Shown here: piece after piece, positions 43,711-54,481 of the stretch
How the letters are laid out: the number at the start of each line of letters is the position of its first letter
Position numbering within the stretch: the stretch's first letter is position 1
NCBI GenBank assembly: GCA_021432605.1
Contig: MU271147.1
Location: forward strand, 682,001-746,000
Origin: Coniochaeta sp. PMI_546
Taxonomy: Eukaryota; Ascomycota; Sordariomycetes; Coniochaetales; Coniochaetaceae
Direction: 5' to 3'
DNA: 64,000 nt
Made by a program: the position numbers and the translations under genes
Notes under the pieces: generated by a model
Database searches by the model: none
Told to the model about the DNA's origin: nothing
What the model saw: only the letters and a program-made list of their open reading frames with translations

Positions 43711-45557
43711 ATGGCTACCGCAACCCTTCTTCCACCGGAGGCTACGACCTCGACTACGGCCAACAAAATCCTCAACTTCTTCCACTCACTTCTACTTTTC
43801 CTTCTCAACACCATTCGCCGAGCTGTGCAGTCGCTGTCCCGCATTGGACGATCAAGCTCATCACCATCGCACTCTCATACTACCTTACCCTCTGCTCAAC
43901 CCGATCGTGCCAGTTTCGCCACCATGACATCGACAACCACGCCTCCAAACAGGCTGCAGCCCCCAAAGGTGCTCCCGGTTCTACCTCTGCGTCCGTCGAG
44001 AAGGTCTTCGCCGGGGAAAGACAGCAAAGAGAATACTGCGCCCTCTCGCAAAGAAACAGGACCACTGCCAGAGCTCCAACCTCGAGCTCAGCCTCACAAA
44101 ACCGAGTCGGCGGAAAAGCTCATCGAGCATCTAGCCCATCTTGAAATCAAGGGCACCAATGGCGAAACGGCCGACGCTGCTACCTCTCCCTCTCCCATTT
44201 CACCTGCTCCGCGTTCGCTGCCGGGAGTTCTCCCGTGTCCGCCACTACCAGGTTCCGAGCCTTTGACCGGCGATAGAGCCATACACTCTGGCTTCATGCG
44301 AGAAGCTCTGGATATGGTACGTGCCATTGATTGCACTTTCTCCGAAATATCCTTGCTTCGTCCCCCCCGCCCAAACGTCATTTGTCGTGCTAACAAGAGA
44401 AACCATAGGCTCGTCTAGCTTTGGTGACCAATGAGACGCCGGTTGGCTGTGTCCTCGTTCACAATGGAAAGGTCATTGCGAAAGGAATGAATGCAACCAA
44501 CATCACTAGGAACGGAACACGACATGCGGAACTCATGGCGATCAGCGCACTCCTCTCTTACTCCGCCCAACCATGCAAACCTGCTCCTGATGCGCCAGCT
44601 TCGGAATCTAGGCGGCGTAAACGAGCTAAGAGACGTGCGCACGCGAACAAGACCAACGATGCCACGCCAGTCTCCCCGGAAGAGAAGTGGGGCGATGTAG
44701 ACCCCAAAGATGGCCACCTTTACCCATACGGACAGAAGCTTCACCCGTCGCCTCGCGTTGACCCTTCGGTCATCGCCGACTGTGTCCTCTACGTCACCGT
44801 CGAACCCTGTGTTATGTGCGCGTCACTCCTTCGACAACTTAGGATTAGAAAGGTCTTCTTCGGCGCTGTCAACGACAAGTTCGGGGGTACTGGTGGTGTC
44901 TTCCGTATCCATATGAATGCTGGCGAGACGGTCCCGATGGCTTCTGCTCCGTCTTCTCCACGGCTGTCGGCCAGCAGTGACGTGATCCGACCGGCCCTGG
45001 AGCCAAGAGCGATGTCTTGCAACGGACGGGTTGACCGCGATCCTTCCGTCAGTGGGAATAAAGACGCAGACTTCCAGAGTTCCAAGCGTGCGCCTAATGA
45101 GCAAACATATCTCGGAGGGCACGGTGGCAATGTTGAACCGGGCTATGAAGCCGAAGGTGGATGGGGCCGAGACGAAGCAGTCACGCTCCTGAGGCAGTTC
45201 TACGTTCAGGAGAACGGACGAGGTAAGTCTAATCCCAGCCATGTAGGCTTGAATATCGTCCACAACAGAGCCAGCATGAAAAACGCTTGGTTTCTGAACT
45301 CGTGTCTCAATTTCTTTGTATTTACAATATTTTTGCTAGAACGGCGCTTCTGGGGTCGTGGTACTAACGGCGGTACAGCGCCCATTCCACGGAAGAAAGA
45401 AGGACGCGCAGCGCGACTTGCTCTCATGCTCGAACGAGACGGCCACGCTGGTGGACCTATGATACCAGCACTCCCCGATGACGAGACTACGGCTCCGACC
45501 AGCCCCTCATCCTCTGCGGCTGACCCTGTCACGCTGGTCGACGCTGACGAAACCTGA
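43711..45557 (+). CDS. tad2: tRNA-specific adenosine-34 deaminase catalytic subunit TAD2 (ADAT2)
   Basis: Three exons, 43711-44316, 44409-45222 and 45379-45557, encode 532 aa. Intron 1 is 92 nt (GTACGT...GTGCTAAC...CATAG); intron 2 is 156 nt (GTAAGT...TACTAAC...TACAG). The deaminase core starts at ~195 (MREALDMARLALVTNETPVG). The zinc/proton-shuttle motif is H241-A-E243, the other zinc ligands are Cys336 and Cys339 in VTVEPCVMCASLLRQLRIRK, followed by VFFGAVNDKFGGTGGVFRIH. The C-terminus has FYVQENGR|APIPRKKEGRAARL. Tad2 works with Tad3 to make inosine at the wobble position of tRNAs. Unlike yeast Tad2 (~250 aa), there is a ~200-residue N-terminal extension with a hydrophobic stretch (LNFFHSLLLFLLNTIRRAVQ) and a basic insertion between HAE and PCVMC. 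A second in-frame ATG at 43924 has a perfect GCCACC context. Confidence 0.93.
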
Positions 45558-46099
45558 GCCGTCTGAGCCGTCTCAATAGACCCTCGATGATCTGGAGCGT
45601 GCTGCCTCGACAGCAAGAGAGCATTACAGATACCAACTATCGGCGATGTTTGACAAGACCAGCTATCGTTACCCTGTTACAGTCGGGATATGGGGCGTGT
45701 GTCAAAAGGCCCAATGATACACCTTCGAAACGGCTCTCCAGTTATATATCTTTCTCGGGACTTTGTACAAGTGTAGGGAACGGCGCACAATGTCGCATCT
45801 CATAGACCGTCATGCTGATAAGGATAGCAGAGTTTGGTTGGGCAAATGTGTCGTCAGGCACGCAAGGCCCTTTCCAGGTTGGCCGTCAACATGTGCGTTT
45901 GTGCTGGCGACTACGTAGACCGTCAGCAGGCTGGAGACGACCATGTCACTATAATTCAGCGTTGTGTAAATAGCAGCCAGGAGTGCTGGATGGTACTGTG
46001 GTTGCTGAATAGTTTAGGCTTGGACATTGCCTTATGCCACACTTTCCTGAACTCCGACTGCATATAGGCGTGAATGGCACAAACATCGATTAACCCACA
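45558..46099. other. Convergent 3' region between TAD2 and the GFA gene
   Basis: These 542 bp lie between two stop codons and should hold both 3' UTRs. Small plus ORFs at 45587-46067 are not supported. Confidence 0.45.
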
Positions 46100-47338
46100 T
46101 TACACAAGGCTCAGTCCATGTTCGAGGCTCTGGATCAAACTTTGAGCCCTCAGGGATGCGCATTGCTGGCCTGGCATCTGAGCTCCAGCTTCCTCTGCGA
46201 AGCTCACCCTGCCAGTCCACCATTCCAGCCAGGATTCGGCTCTGGCGCCATCCGTCGCTTCCAGCAGACCAACACTTACATCGATCAGCTCAGATCGCTC
46301 CTTGTTGTGCCAAAAGACAGTAGCGCCGCAGCGAGGACAAAATTCCCGGGCGACGTCCGGGGACGATCCGTAGCTTCTGAGGACTCCCGACGAGACAGTC
46401 GCGAAGTCCAGCTGCTGAGGCTCCCGGGCTTCGTTGGGGTGGGATGACAGTGGGTAGATGAAGATGTTAGATCGCGGGATGAAAGCCCAGGCTTGTATCT
46501 CGAAACCCGACGCCAAGCGGCAGGATCGGCAGGCGCAGGTGCCGGCGAGATATCTGGTGTTGTGCTGGCCGCGCAACCACCACTTGACGTCTAAAGGATT
46601 CTTCACGATACTGGATTCAGTCTGAAAGTATGGCACCGTTAAGTCAGGGAAGGCGGATTTTGGAAGCGAGCTGCTCGGGTCTGGTCGGGTTATGTGGAAA
46701 CGGACAGTCCCGCAGTGGCAGGAGGCTGGGAGTATTGCATTGTCTGTAGCAGCACTGGACTGTGTTTGGGTGTTGGAGAGGGGGCTCGACATGTTGTTGA
46801 TCCAGATGGATATGCCGCCGTCTTGTGTGTCAGATACTTTCTCGTGGACCCATTCCCATGCCGATAGGGATTCACCGGAGGATAGCCCGGGTTCGCCGTC
46901 TTCCGGATCTGGGCATCCTACGATTGTTCCTGTCGCGACTGCCCACTGCTCTGCGTCTTCGTCACGACCGGGTGAGGTGCGGGACTCGGTAGTGCAGGCG
47001 AAGACGTGACAGCCACATGTTGGGCAGAAGTACGAAGTGAAGCACGCTGAATGAGAATAGGCTACCATGCCAACTACCGAGACCTCGGAAGGTCTCGAGA
47101 TAGGGAGGAAGGAAGTACACAAAAGACCCGTAACATGACGGCAAGCATGACAGTGGCAGAGCTTTTGACTGGCTTGCCAGCTTGCTTTGAGTTGGTGCGG
47201 ATCGTGGCCGCCGAGGACGGCGACCTGTTGGCTGGCCTTGCCGCAAAGGCACGAGATGTGGAGGCGTGTGGCCAGCATTCTGAACGTCGATCTTGGTCCT
47301 CGGAGGTGACGGAATGGGGTCGCAGAGATGGGCCACAT
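46100..47338 (-). CDS. Protein with two tandem GFA/CENP-V zinc domains
   Basis: One 412-aa frame. ATG 47338 is the first start; ATG 47278 (MLATRLHISCLCGKASQQVA) begins just before the first domain and may be the real one. Two GFA (glutathione-dependent formaldehyde-activating-like, Mss4-like fold) domains are present. The first has SCLCG (Cys30, Cys32), CHCHACR (61, 63, 66) and FCPTCG (105, 108). The second has SCHCG (207, 209), CACRSCR (268, 270, 273) and FCPRCG (334, 337), followed by LIDVSVGLLEATDGARAESW, the expected end of such domains. All seven Cys positions of the CxC/CxCxxC/CxxC pattern are kept in both. The domains bind zinc; substrates of fungal members are mostly unknown, and the old glutathione-formaldehyde label is doubtful. 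The next gene upstream, AzgA, has the same orientation but its own ~400-bp spacer. Confidence 0.85.
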   Translation of the reverse strand: MWPISATPFRHLRGPRSTFRMLATRLHISCLCGKASQQVAVLGGHDPHQLKASWQASQKLCHCHACRHVTGLLCTSFLPISRPSEVSVVGMVAYSHSACFTSYFCPTCGCHVFACTTESRTSPGRDEDAEQWAVATGTIVGCPDPEDGEPGLSSGESLSAWEWVHEKVSDTQDGGISIWINNMSSPLSNTQTQSSAATDNAILPASCHCGTVRFHITRPDPSSSLPKSAFPDLTVPYFQTESSIVKNPLDVKWWLRGQHNTRYLAGTCACRSCRLASGFEIQAWAFIPRSNIFIYPLSSHPNEAREPQQLDFATVSSGVLRSYGSSPDVAREFCPRCGATVFWHNKERSELIDVSVGLLEATDGARAESWLEWWTGRVSFAEEAGAQMPGQQCASLRAQSLIQSLEHGLSLV

Positions 47339-47740
47339 AGCACGGTTGAATGGACTGATGTACTAATACGGGGCTTCACGGAGAGACATAATCGGTTGGA
47401 AGATAACCCGGTGCTTGACCAGAATACGAAGTCGATAGCGACGACAAAGACCAATGAGCATATCTGTCTCCATTTCAGGCGGGGAAGCGGCCCTTCCTTC
47501 CGCCTCCTGGAGCACCTTGTCCTGCGTCCGCCTGGTTCCGTCCCAGATCCGGACGTCGCAAATCAGACGTTCGTCTTTATAGGACGATACATGAACATAG
47601 CTTCGGCTACAGACAACATATATTGAACGTAAAGGCATATACATCAGCACATCACGTGTTACACATCTCAGGGTATCGATCTTTGTGAACAAAGTACAGC
47701 CAGCTATAAGGACAAACAATAACCGCACGTTTCTCGTATA
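47339..47740. other. Short intergenic region between AzgA (3') and the GFA gene (5')
   Basis: The 402 bp serve as the GFA gene promoter and AzgA 3' UTR. ORFs here on either strand overlap neighbouring coding sequence and are not called. Confidence 0.5.
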
Positions 47741-49659
47741 TCAAGCTTCGCTCTTGGCGGGTATCATCGGACCTTCTTTGCCCGGAGCATCACCGCTCGA
47801 CATCGGGCGTTCCGAACCCGAAGTCTTGGTCTCGAATTGCTCATTGACCGGCTCCGGTGCCACAGCACCCGAGATAGACTCATCATCCTCCCGCCAAAAG
47901 TCCTTCTTACCACGAGACAACCGTGTCATCCAGGGCGGCAGGATACCTCCAGGGATTTTCCAGGTCCATGGATCCTTGTCGGCCTTGCCGGGCGGCACGA
48001 TCCTGCCACCGGAAGCCTTCTCAATGATCCACACGGCCAGGTTAATAATGATATAACTAAAGATGCCGCCAATCAGACCATCCGCGATCGAGTAGGAGAA
48101 TGGCATAATGGCGATGGTGATAAAAGCTGGGATGGCGTCGCCCGGATACTTCCAGTTGATCTCCGTAACGGCCTTGACCATCATGGACCCAACGAGGACG
48201 AGGACGCAGCCGGTGGCCCACGGTGGAATCGATGCGAAGATGGGAGCGAAGAAGATGGAGATGAAGAAGCAAATGCCGGTAGTCATGGCCGTTAAGCCCG
48301 TTTTGCCGCCTTCGGCAATACCAGCGCCAGACTCGACGAATGCAGTGACAGGGGGGGTACCTAGGATGGCGCCAATCGAGATGCTGAGGGAGTCAACCAT
48401 ATAGGCCATGGAAGATCCCTCAAAGTCTTGGGTGACAGGATCGATGAGATCGGCGTATCCGGCTAACGCGTAAAGCGTTCCCGTACAGTCAAGTATGTCG
48501 ACGTAGAGGAAGGTGATCAATGCGAGACCGAATTGGCCGCCGTACCCGCTGATGTCCCACTGCTGCACGTTGAGAACCGTGCCAATCTTGTGGAAATCGA
48601 CGACCTTGCGGAAGAAATCGAAGGCGTCGTCACCAACAGCCGTATGTGGGAAGTATGTGACGGGGGTCGGTCGGGGCCACGAGATGATGGAGACGAGGAG
48701 AATGCCAGCAATGATGGCACCCTTGACGCGATAGGTCATCAGGATAGCTGTGAAGATGCCGCCACACATCAGACCGATCCATAGGGTGGGGTTGCGCATT
48801 TTGTCGCTGTCGGGGCAGAGGCCGGTGTCCGGGTCCCTCATAGACGGACGACAGCCGGCCAGCTCGACTGGCGTGGCGGTCGCTCCGACGATGAGGCCGA
48901 TACCTTCGGAGTATGTGAGGCCGATAAGAGTCAGGAAGAGGCCAATACCAACGCTGGTTGCCAGTTTGATCGACCGAGGGATCATGCGAGCGAGCCACTG
49001 GCGCATTCCGAAAAGTGCCAACCCGAAGAAGATAAAACCTTCGACGAAGATGGCAGTGACGGCGACTTGGTAGGGCACCGTGCCGGTGCCATGGAAGCCG
49101 ACAACTGTGTAGGCAAAGTAGGCATTGAGCCCCATTCCCGGAGCCAGTCCAACGGGGCTGTTCTCGACGTGTGAGTAAACTTAACAAGAGCGAATAGCCA
49201 CAGGAATTGGCAGGATGACGAGCAGGGACACTCACATGTTAGCGAATAGACCCATGCAGAAAGACGCCAAGGCCGAGATGGCAGCAGTAGCCGTGATAAG
49301 ATCTCGCTTGACTTCGGCCTGGCAGAGGGCGTAGTCCTCGTTGACGGCGCAGATAGGATCGTCAGCGCCGCCATTGCAGACACAGGTGCCTCCACTGTCT
49401 GCCACAATGCTCGCATTGACAGCAATGATGTAGGCCATAGCAAAAAACGTCGCAAGTCCAGCTCGAAGCTCGGTAAAGAAGAATGAGCCCTTTCTCTCCT
49501 TTCTCTGTGTTATGGTGTATGTTAGAGCAGGTCACCGTCGCTGTGAGGATGAGGACGATTCCAACGGAGTTGACTTACATGTCCAGAGCCATCGAGTCTG
49601 AACCAGCGGCCGACGACACTGGTCGCCACGCCCTGGTTGGCGCGGTGTATCCAGCCCAT
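47741..49659 (-). CDS. azgA: AzgA-type purine (hypoxanthine/adenine/guanine) permease
   Basis: Three exons, 49659-49579, 49504-49236 and 49157-47741, encode 588 aa, close to Aspergillus AzgA (~580). Intron 1 is 74 nt (GTAAGT...CTCTAAC...ACACAG); intron 2 is 78 nt (GTGAGT...GAACAG) and its splice restores the core ANIPVGLAPGMGLNAYFAYT. Other signatures are MGWIHRANQGVATSVVGRWF at the start, GSFFFTELRAGLATFFAMAY, FVEGFIFFGLALFGMRQWLA, the conserved LTAMTTGICFFISIFFAPIF, and TAFVESGAGIAEGGKTGLTA. Ten or more membrane helices are evident. The protein should import purine bases by proton symport across the plasma membrane. Upstream DNA has AGATAA sites (49829-49834, 50418-50423) that could bind AreA-type GATA factors, as expected for nitrogen control; this is inference. 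Confidence 0.95.
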
Positions 49660-51663
49660 GTTTACTGCTACAGTGATAGTTGATTGACTGGTTTGAAGAT
49701 GGGGCTGCCGGTCACTGTCAGTCTTAACTGACGAATGTTGTCGATGTGAGCGAGGCTGCGAGCATGCAATGCTCTGTTTCAGACCGTGACTCTTCCCCAA
49801 AACTACAGGACGGGGAAAAGACTGCTTCTTATCTAGGACTGAGTCGCCGTATTGAAAGACACTGCGGTGGCCATTGGTCCAGTTACATTGGTCCAGTTAC
49901 AATGAAAACTACGTTAGTGCATCTTGGGAGCATCCACCCCAATCGCAAGGCACAAAGCTGCCTGCAGTGTAAATCTGTGCTTGGCGTGGCAGCTAGAAAC
50001 CTCGGAGCTGGGATCCAGACGCCAGCCCGCGCCAGGGCGCGCCTGTTCTGCTTCTGAAACCCCTCAGGGTCTTCAAGGAGGGAGTTGTAGAGCCTGGGCA
50101 ACTGAATCAGGTGGCCGGTCGCGGGCGACAGAGTCTCGTCTCCAACCTTGGACCTCCAGTCCAAGTGCTATCACGCGCAGCTTCGCTCCAATAGAGGGAC
50201 AACGCACGAAACGTCTTCTCCCACAGTGAAGGCTGTCGCAAGGGTCACATTGATCTTTAATCATTCCATCATTTCGGTTTGAGGCCCTTTTCTCGTTCCA
50301 CATGGAATTGAGTAAAACCATGTCAAAAGAGGGAGCTGGATTCCTGGACAAAAGAGGGGCGATTCGATATCAGACCGCCAGACCTGTCCTTGAGCCAGTA
50401 AGAAGTCAACAAATTGGTTATCTCGCCAAGACGCTACCCAACCCAACTTGTCAACCTCCACCTCGATTTTCGGAAATCACCTGTCGATACTTCCTCGATA
50501 CGCTCTTGCTCCCTCTCCTGACGTCTCGAGAGTTGGCTGCTTCTGCCACTCGTCAGCCGCATGTATTGGCCCGCCACAGATATGGACCAGCGGGACATTG
50601 CAGCGGGTGTCGGTTTCTTGGCCCGTGGGGTTTGGAAGCTGACAGGCGAGAGGACGACCAGTGGGAACTTCGGAAGCCCAGCAAGGCCGGATATGACCGA
50701 ACACGTACTCGAGGCAGTCGCCTGTGAGCGACAGTCCGGTCATTGACCAGAGTCTCAAAGTCCGAGCCCCAAGATTGAGCTCGCCCTCATCCGAAGCAGC
50801 CGCGGACCGCGCAGTCACAGCGTCGCCGGTGTGCTCCGATTCAGCCATGCCATTTGGTAGAGGTTGAGACAATCGCATGCTGACACCTGCAAGCAAGCTT
50901 CAGCGGCCGGTCCCGCCGCCAAGCAGCGTACTTGGAGTCTTGGAGTCTTGGACTCTGCACGTGTATACACATACTCCTCGTCCCCTTGCCTGCGGCAGAC
51001 ATGGCACGACTGTTGATGTTGCAACGTGATTACCACCGACTCCGAGCCAAGCCGAGCCACGCGAGCTCATGGCAGCGCGCATATGCCTCGCTACCGACTC
51101 ATAAGGATGTTCCTGCATCTTGCCTCAGTTAGATAGCTGCGATCCCAGCACCTGGGTACCGTGAGGCAGTAAGGGAGGATAGGGTAGCACAGTATATGTC
51201 TATATATCATATGGCTCAGCTGAGCCACGTGGCGATCCACCAGTTTCGGTCAAGATTATGTGATAACCAAAGGTTTGCCCCGCCCAAAGGCCTCTGGGCG
51301 CGATCTTCTTATGGTATATAATATGTACATTGCACAACTTAACAATTTTACTTTTATGACTCCCTTGCCCCCAAGGACGTGTGAGGAGGTCCGTAGCCGT
51401 CTCATAGCCAGATCATGCTAACTGAATTCGTCGCATGTGCTCCGGCTTGTCGGGGCGACATTATTCCCAATCTCCAATGGCTAGCGAAGGGCGCGGAGGG
51501 CGTTCGGATGACGACTTTCCCCACAAATCTGTAATATCTTGAATAACCCGAGTGGAAATGTACCGACACCGGGTCCTGACAACCTAACACCCTCGTACAA
51601 ACGCATGAAAGTTGCAACACAGCCGAAGCAGATCATAATCCGACAAGAGTCTAAGCTGAAGCT
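49660..51663. other. Divergent promoter region of AzgA and the MFS transporter
   Basis: A 2-kb region between two divergently transcribed transporter genes. It contains two AGATAA-type GATA motifs and a compound palindrome with a G-box (listed separately). Overlapping small ORFs (50302-50727 plus, 50477-50896 minus) are not supported. Confidence 0.45.
51212..51233. promoter_or_regulatory. Compound palindrome: TGGCTCAGCTGAGCCA overlapping a GCCACGTGGC G-box
   Basis: A perfect 16-bp palindrome (51212-51227) shares its last bases with a perfect 10-bp palindrome holding CACGTG (51224-51233). It lies about 430 bp upstream of the MFS start codon. CACGTG is the canonical bHLH (Cbf1/Pho4/SREBP-type) site; which factor binds here is unknown. 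Confidence 0.4.
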
Positions 51664-53142
51664 ATGAACCATCGTGACGTCGAGTTACAACCGACGTCTG
51701 CCATTGCCACTCTAGAGTCACTATCGCAGTCCCAGGACGACGATGCACGGCGCCCCGGATTCACGCTGCCGAGGGCAGATGGAGGAAGGGATGCCTGGCT
51801 GGTCTTGGCTTCGTGCTTCGTCCTAGAGGCTACAGTATGGGGTAAATATGAGCACTTGGTTCGTTGGTGGTGTACCCTTCTTCGCCACTGACCTGGATGC
51901 GGTGGTGTTGGTAGGTTTTCCTTTAGCATCGGGCGTATTCCAGCAGTTCTACACAACCCATGACTTCTCCGACGACGATCTGTCAAGCATCGCCGCCATT
52001 GGTACTACATCCACCGTATGTCTATGCTCTATTCCCGCACGCAGCCATACCATAGTAACATACACCTCTGACAGTCAGAACAGGGTATCATGTACTTCGC
52101 TGCCCCCGTAGTATACGGAGTGCTTCGCAAGTTTCCACACTACCGGAAAGCCTGCAGTGTTGTTGGCTATATCATCCTGCTCGCCGGGCTCATTTGCGCT
52201 TCCTTTGCTCAAAATGTACCACAACTCCTGGCAACTCAGGGCGTATTGTACGCTATCGGCGGCTCAATCCACTACTTTCCGGCTTTTCTTTACCTTGATG
52301 AGTGGTTCATACAGCGCCGAGGCCTCGCGTACGGCACAGTTTGGGCAGGTGGAGCTGCATCGGGTGTCGCCATTCCACTGACCATGGACTGGATCCTGAC
52401 CAATTGGGGATTCAGAACCGCCCTGAGAACATGGACCATCACAAGTGTCATCCTGACTACCCCAGCCCTGCTTTATATGAAGGGACGTCTTCCAGATCAG
52501 CATGCCGACATGGGGCCCCAAAAACTCGAGATGCGGTTTGTACAAAGCCCGGCCTTCTGGGTGCTTCAGGCCGGCAATATCATACAGGGGTTGGGTTACT
52601 TTATGCCGGGCTTGTATCTCCCGTCCTTTGCCACGGCACAAGGCTGGTCATCCCTCTCAGGCACCATTGCCGTGTCTCTCTGCAACGGGGCCCAGGTACT
52701 CGGAGCCACGTTCACAGGTTGGCTGGTTGACCGCTACCACGTCACGACAGCCATCAACGTCTGCACCGCAGGGACTGTAGTGGCCGTGTTTCTGTTCTGG
52801 AGCTTTGCTATTTACCAGCCTATCATGTACATTTTCGCAATATTGTACGGGTTCTTTGCCGGTGGATTTTCTTCAACATGGTCTGGCTGCGCGAACCCGG
52901 TACGGCGCCGCTATCCAGCAGTGGAGACAGGCATGGTGATTGCTCTGTTCTCGGCCGGCAAGGGACTAGGCGCTGTAATATCAGGCCCCCTGAGCGGCGC
53001 TTTAGTAAAGTTAGATGTGTGGAAGGATCATGCCGGCTATGCGTACGGCAGCGGCTATGGCTATCTCATCTTGTTCTCGGGTGTCACGGCCTCCTTCCAG
53101 AGCATCGGGTGGTTCGGTAAGAAATGGGGTTTTATCGTATAG
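51664..53142 (+). CDS. MFS transporter, monocarboxylate-transporter-like (MCT) family
   Basis: Three exons, 51664-51841, 51915-52015 and 52084-53142, give 445 aa. The introns are 73 nt (GTAAAT...GGTAG) and 68 nt (GTATGT...GAACAG). The N-terminal tail (MNHRDVELQPTSAIATLESL...) is hydrophilic. Then RDAWLVLASCFVLEATVWG|G-FPLASGVFQQFYTTH covers helix 1 and the following loop, typical of fungal MCT-like MFS proteins. Later landmarks are FLYLDEWFIQRRGLAYGTVW, GTIAVSLCNGAQVLGATFTG-WLVDRY and GMVIALFSAGKGLGAVISGP. About 11-12 helices are visible and the C-terminus (IGWFGKKWGFIV) is complete. Substrate unknown; relatives carry monocarboxylates, riboflavin or secondary metabolites. The stop codon lies only ~20-40 bp before the AT-rich RIP tract, so the 3' UTR and terminator may lie inside it. 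Confidence 0.88.
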
Positions 53143-53329
53143 TATTTAAAGGCTCCCGCTACCTAATGTTTTAGTAAATATATAAGGAAATATATATTAA
53201 TAATCTTCTAACGGTTATTTTATTACGAACCGCGTTATTAATTTATTATATATTCCCATTTTTATAAATATACGTAATATATATATTATTATAAATTTAC
53301 GAGATATTAAATACGTTATTTATAAACTT

Positions 53330-53724
53330 ATTATTATAAACCTATAAGTAACGAAAGATACCCCGTTAATAAATAAGGGATATATAAGTAAAGGCTTATC
53401 GTACTATATAGGTTAAGGACCTTGAGTTACGTATTTAATAAATAAGATCGGTAAAAATTATATCTATTACGATAAACCGGATAGACGTTTAATACGTTTA
53501 TTATTATAGTCTTTATTAATATATAAAAAGGAGTCTTTTAAGATTCCGTTATAGGTAATTTTTAATTACCCTAGTAATTAATTTAAATATTTAATTAAGG
53601 ATATTATTTGAATAAGATACTTATTTAACGATACCGAATAAAGATTACTTATTATATCTTAACTTATTTACCTTAAGTAATAGAACTTATTTTCTAATCT
53701 TAAACCTTATCTTAGATCGTTATA
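53330..53724 (-). repeat. LTR copy 1, inverted orientation (~395 bp)
   Basis: The reverse complement matches the other LTR copies along its length, starting TATAACGATCTAAG and ending near GGTTTATAATA. It is the only inverted copy seen and lies ~190 bp from the MFS gene. Its sequence between 53143 and 53330 is AT-rich without a recognised feature. Decayed. Confidence 0.75.
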
Positions 53725-53829
53725 TTTTAATTATTCCTATTCGGTAAGTTAACCTTATATTAAGTAACTAATATAATACTTGGAATACTCGTATTATAAT
53801 AAAACCTTATAGTTTAGGTTTAAGTTTAA

Positions 53830-54294
53830 TATAACGATCTAAGACGGGCTTAAGATTAGAAGGTGAGTTTTATTACTTAGGATAAGTAAGTTAGGGTTAT
53901 AACGATCTAAAACGGGGTCTAAGATTAGAAGGTAGGTTCTATTACTTAGGGTAAGTAAGTTAAGGTATAACAAGTAATCTTTACTTTAATATCGTCAAAA
54001 TAAGTATTTTATTCAAATGATAACCTTAATTGAATACTTAAATTAATTACTAAGTGATTAAGAACTAGTTATAACGGGGTCTAGAAAAACTCTTTCTTAT
54101 ATATTTATAAAGACTATAATAATAACCGTAATAGATAGCTATCCGGGATATTAATAATAGTTACGATAGATAGTTATCGTATTTATCAATTACGTAACCC
54201 GAGGTCCCTTATTTATATAATACAATAAGTCTCGTATATATATTCTTTATCTATTAGCGGGGTATCTTCCGTTACTTATAAGTTTATAATATTA
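53830..54294 (+). repeat. LTR copy 2: a 68-bp LTR fragment followed by a full-length copy
   Basis: A short LTR start (53830-53897) is followed immediately by a ~397-bp copy (53898-54294), so one copy seems to be inserted at the beginning of another. The DNA that follows (54295-54481) matches the sequence next to the LTR copies at 54858 and 63154, i.e. a remnant of element-internal DNA. Decayed. Confidence 0.7.
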
Positions 54295-54481
54295 TCCCCC
54301 TCTTTCTTTAGTTATTATCTTTAAGGCTTAATATTTTTTATAAGTAATACTAATAGCCTATATAAATTACGTCCGAAGGTTTTTCTTTCTTTATCGTTAT
54401 TATATTTGACCGTAATATATAAAAATAAAAGAAATCCGTCGAATTATCTATTATTCGTAAGAACGTTTTTTAAATAGCCGT

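Noticed and set aside
48982-49455. Long minus-strand frame overlapping AzgA in another phase
   Set aside because: It is a shadow: the spliced AzgA frame has continuous membrane-protein sequence and good splice sites.
49660-51663. ORFs 50302-50727 (+) and 50477-50896 (-) between the two transporter genes
   Set aside because: They overlap antiparallel, have no domain or splice support, and lie in a divergent promoter.
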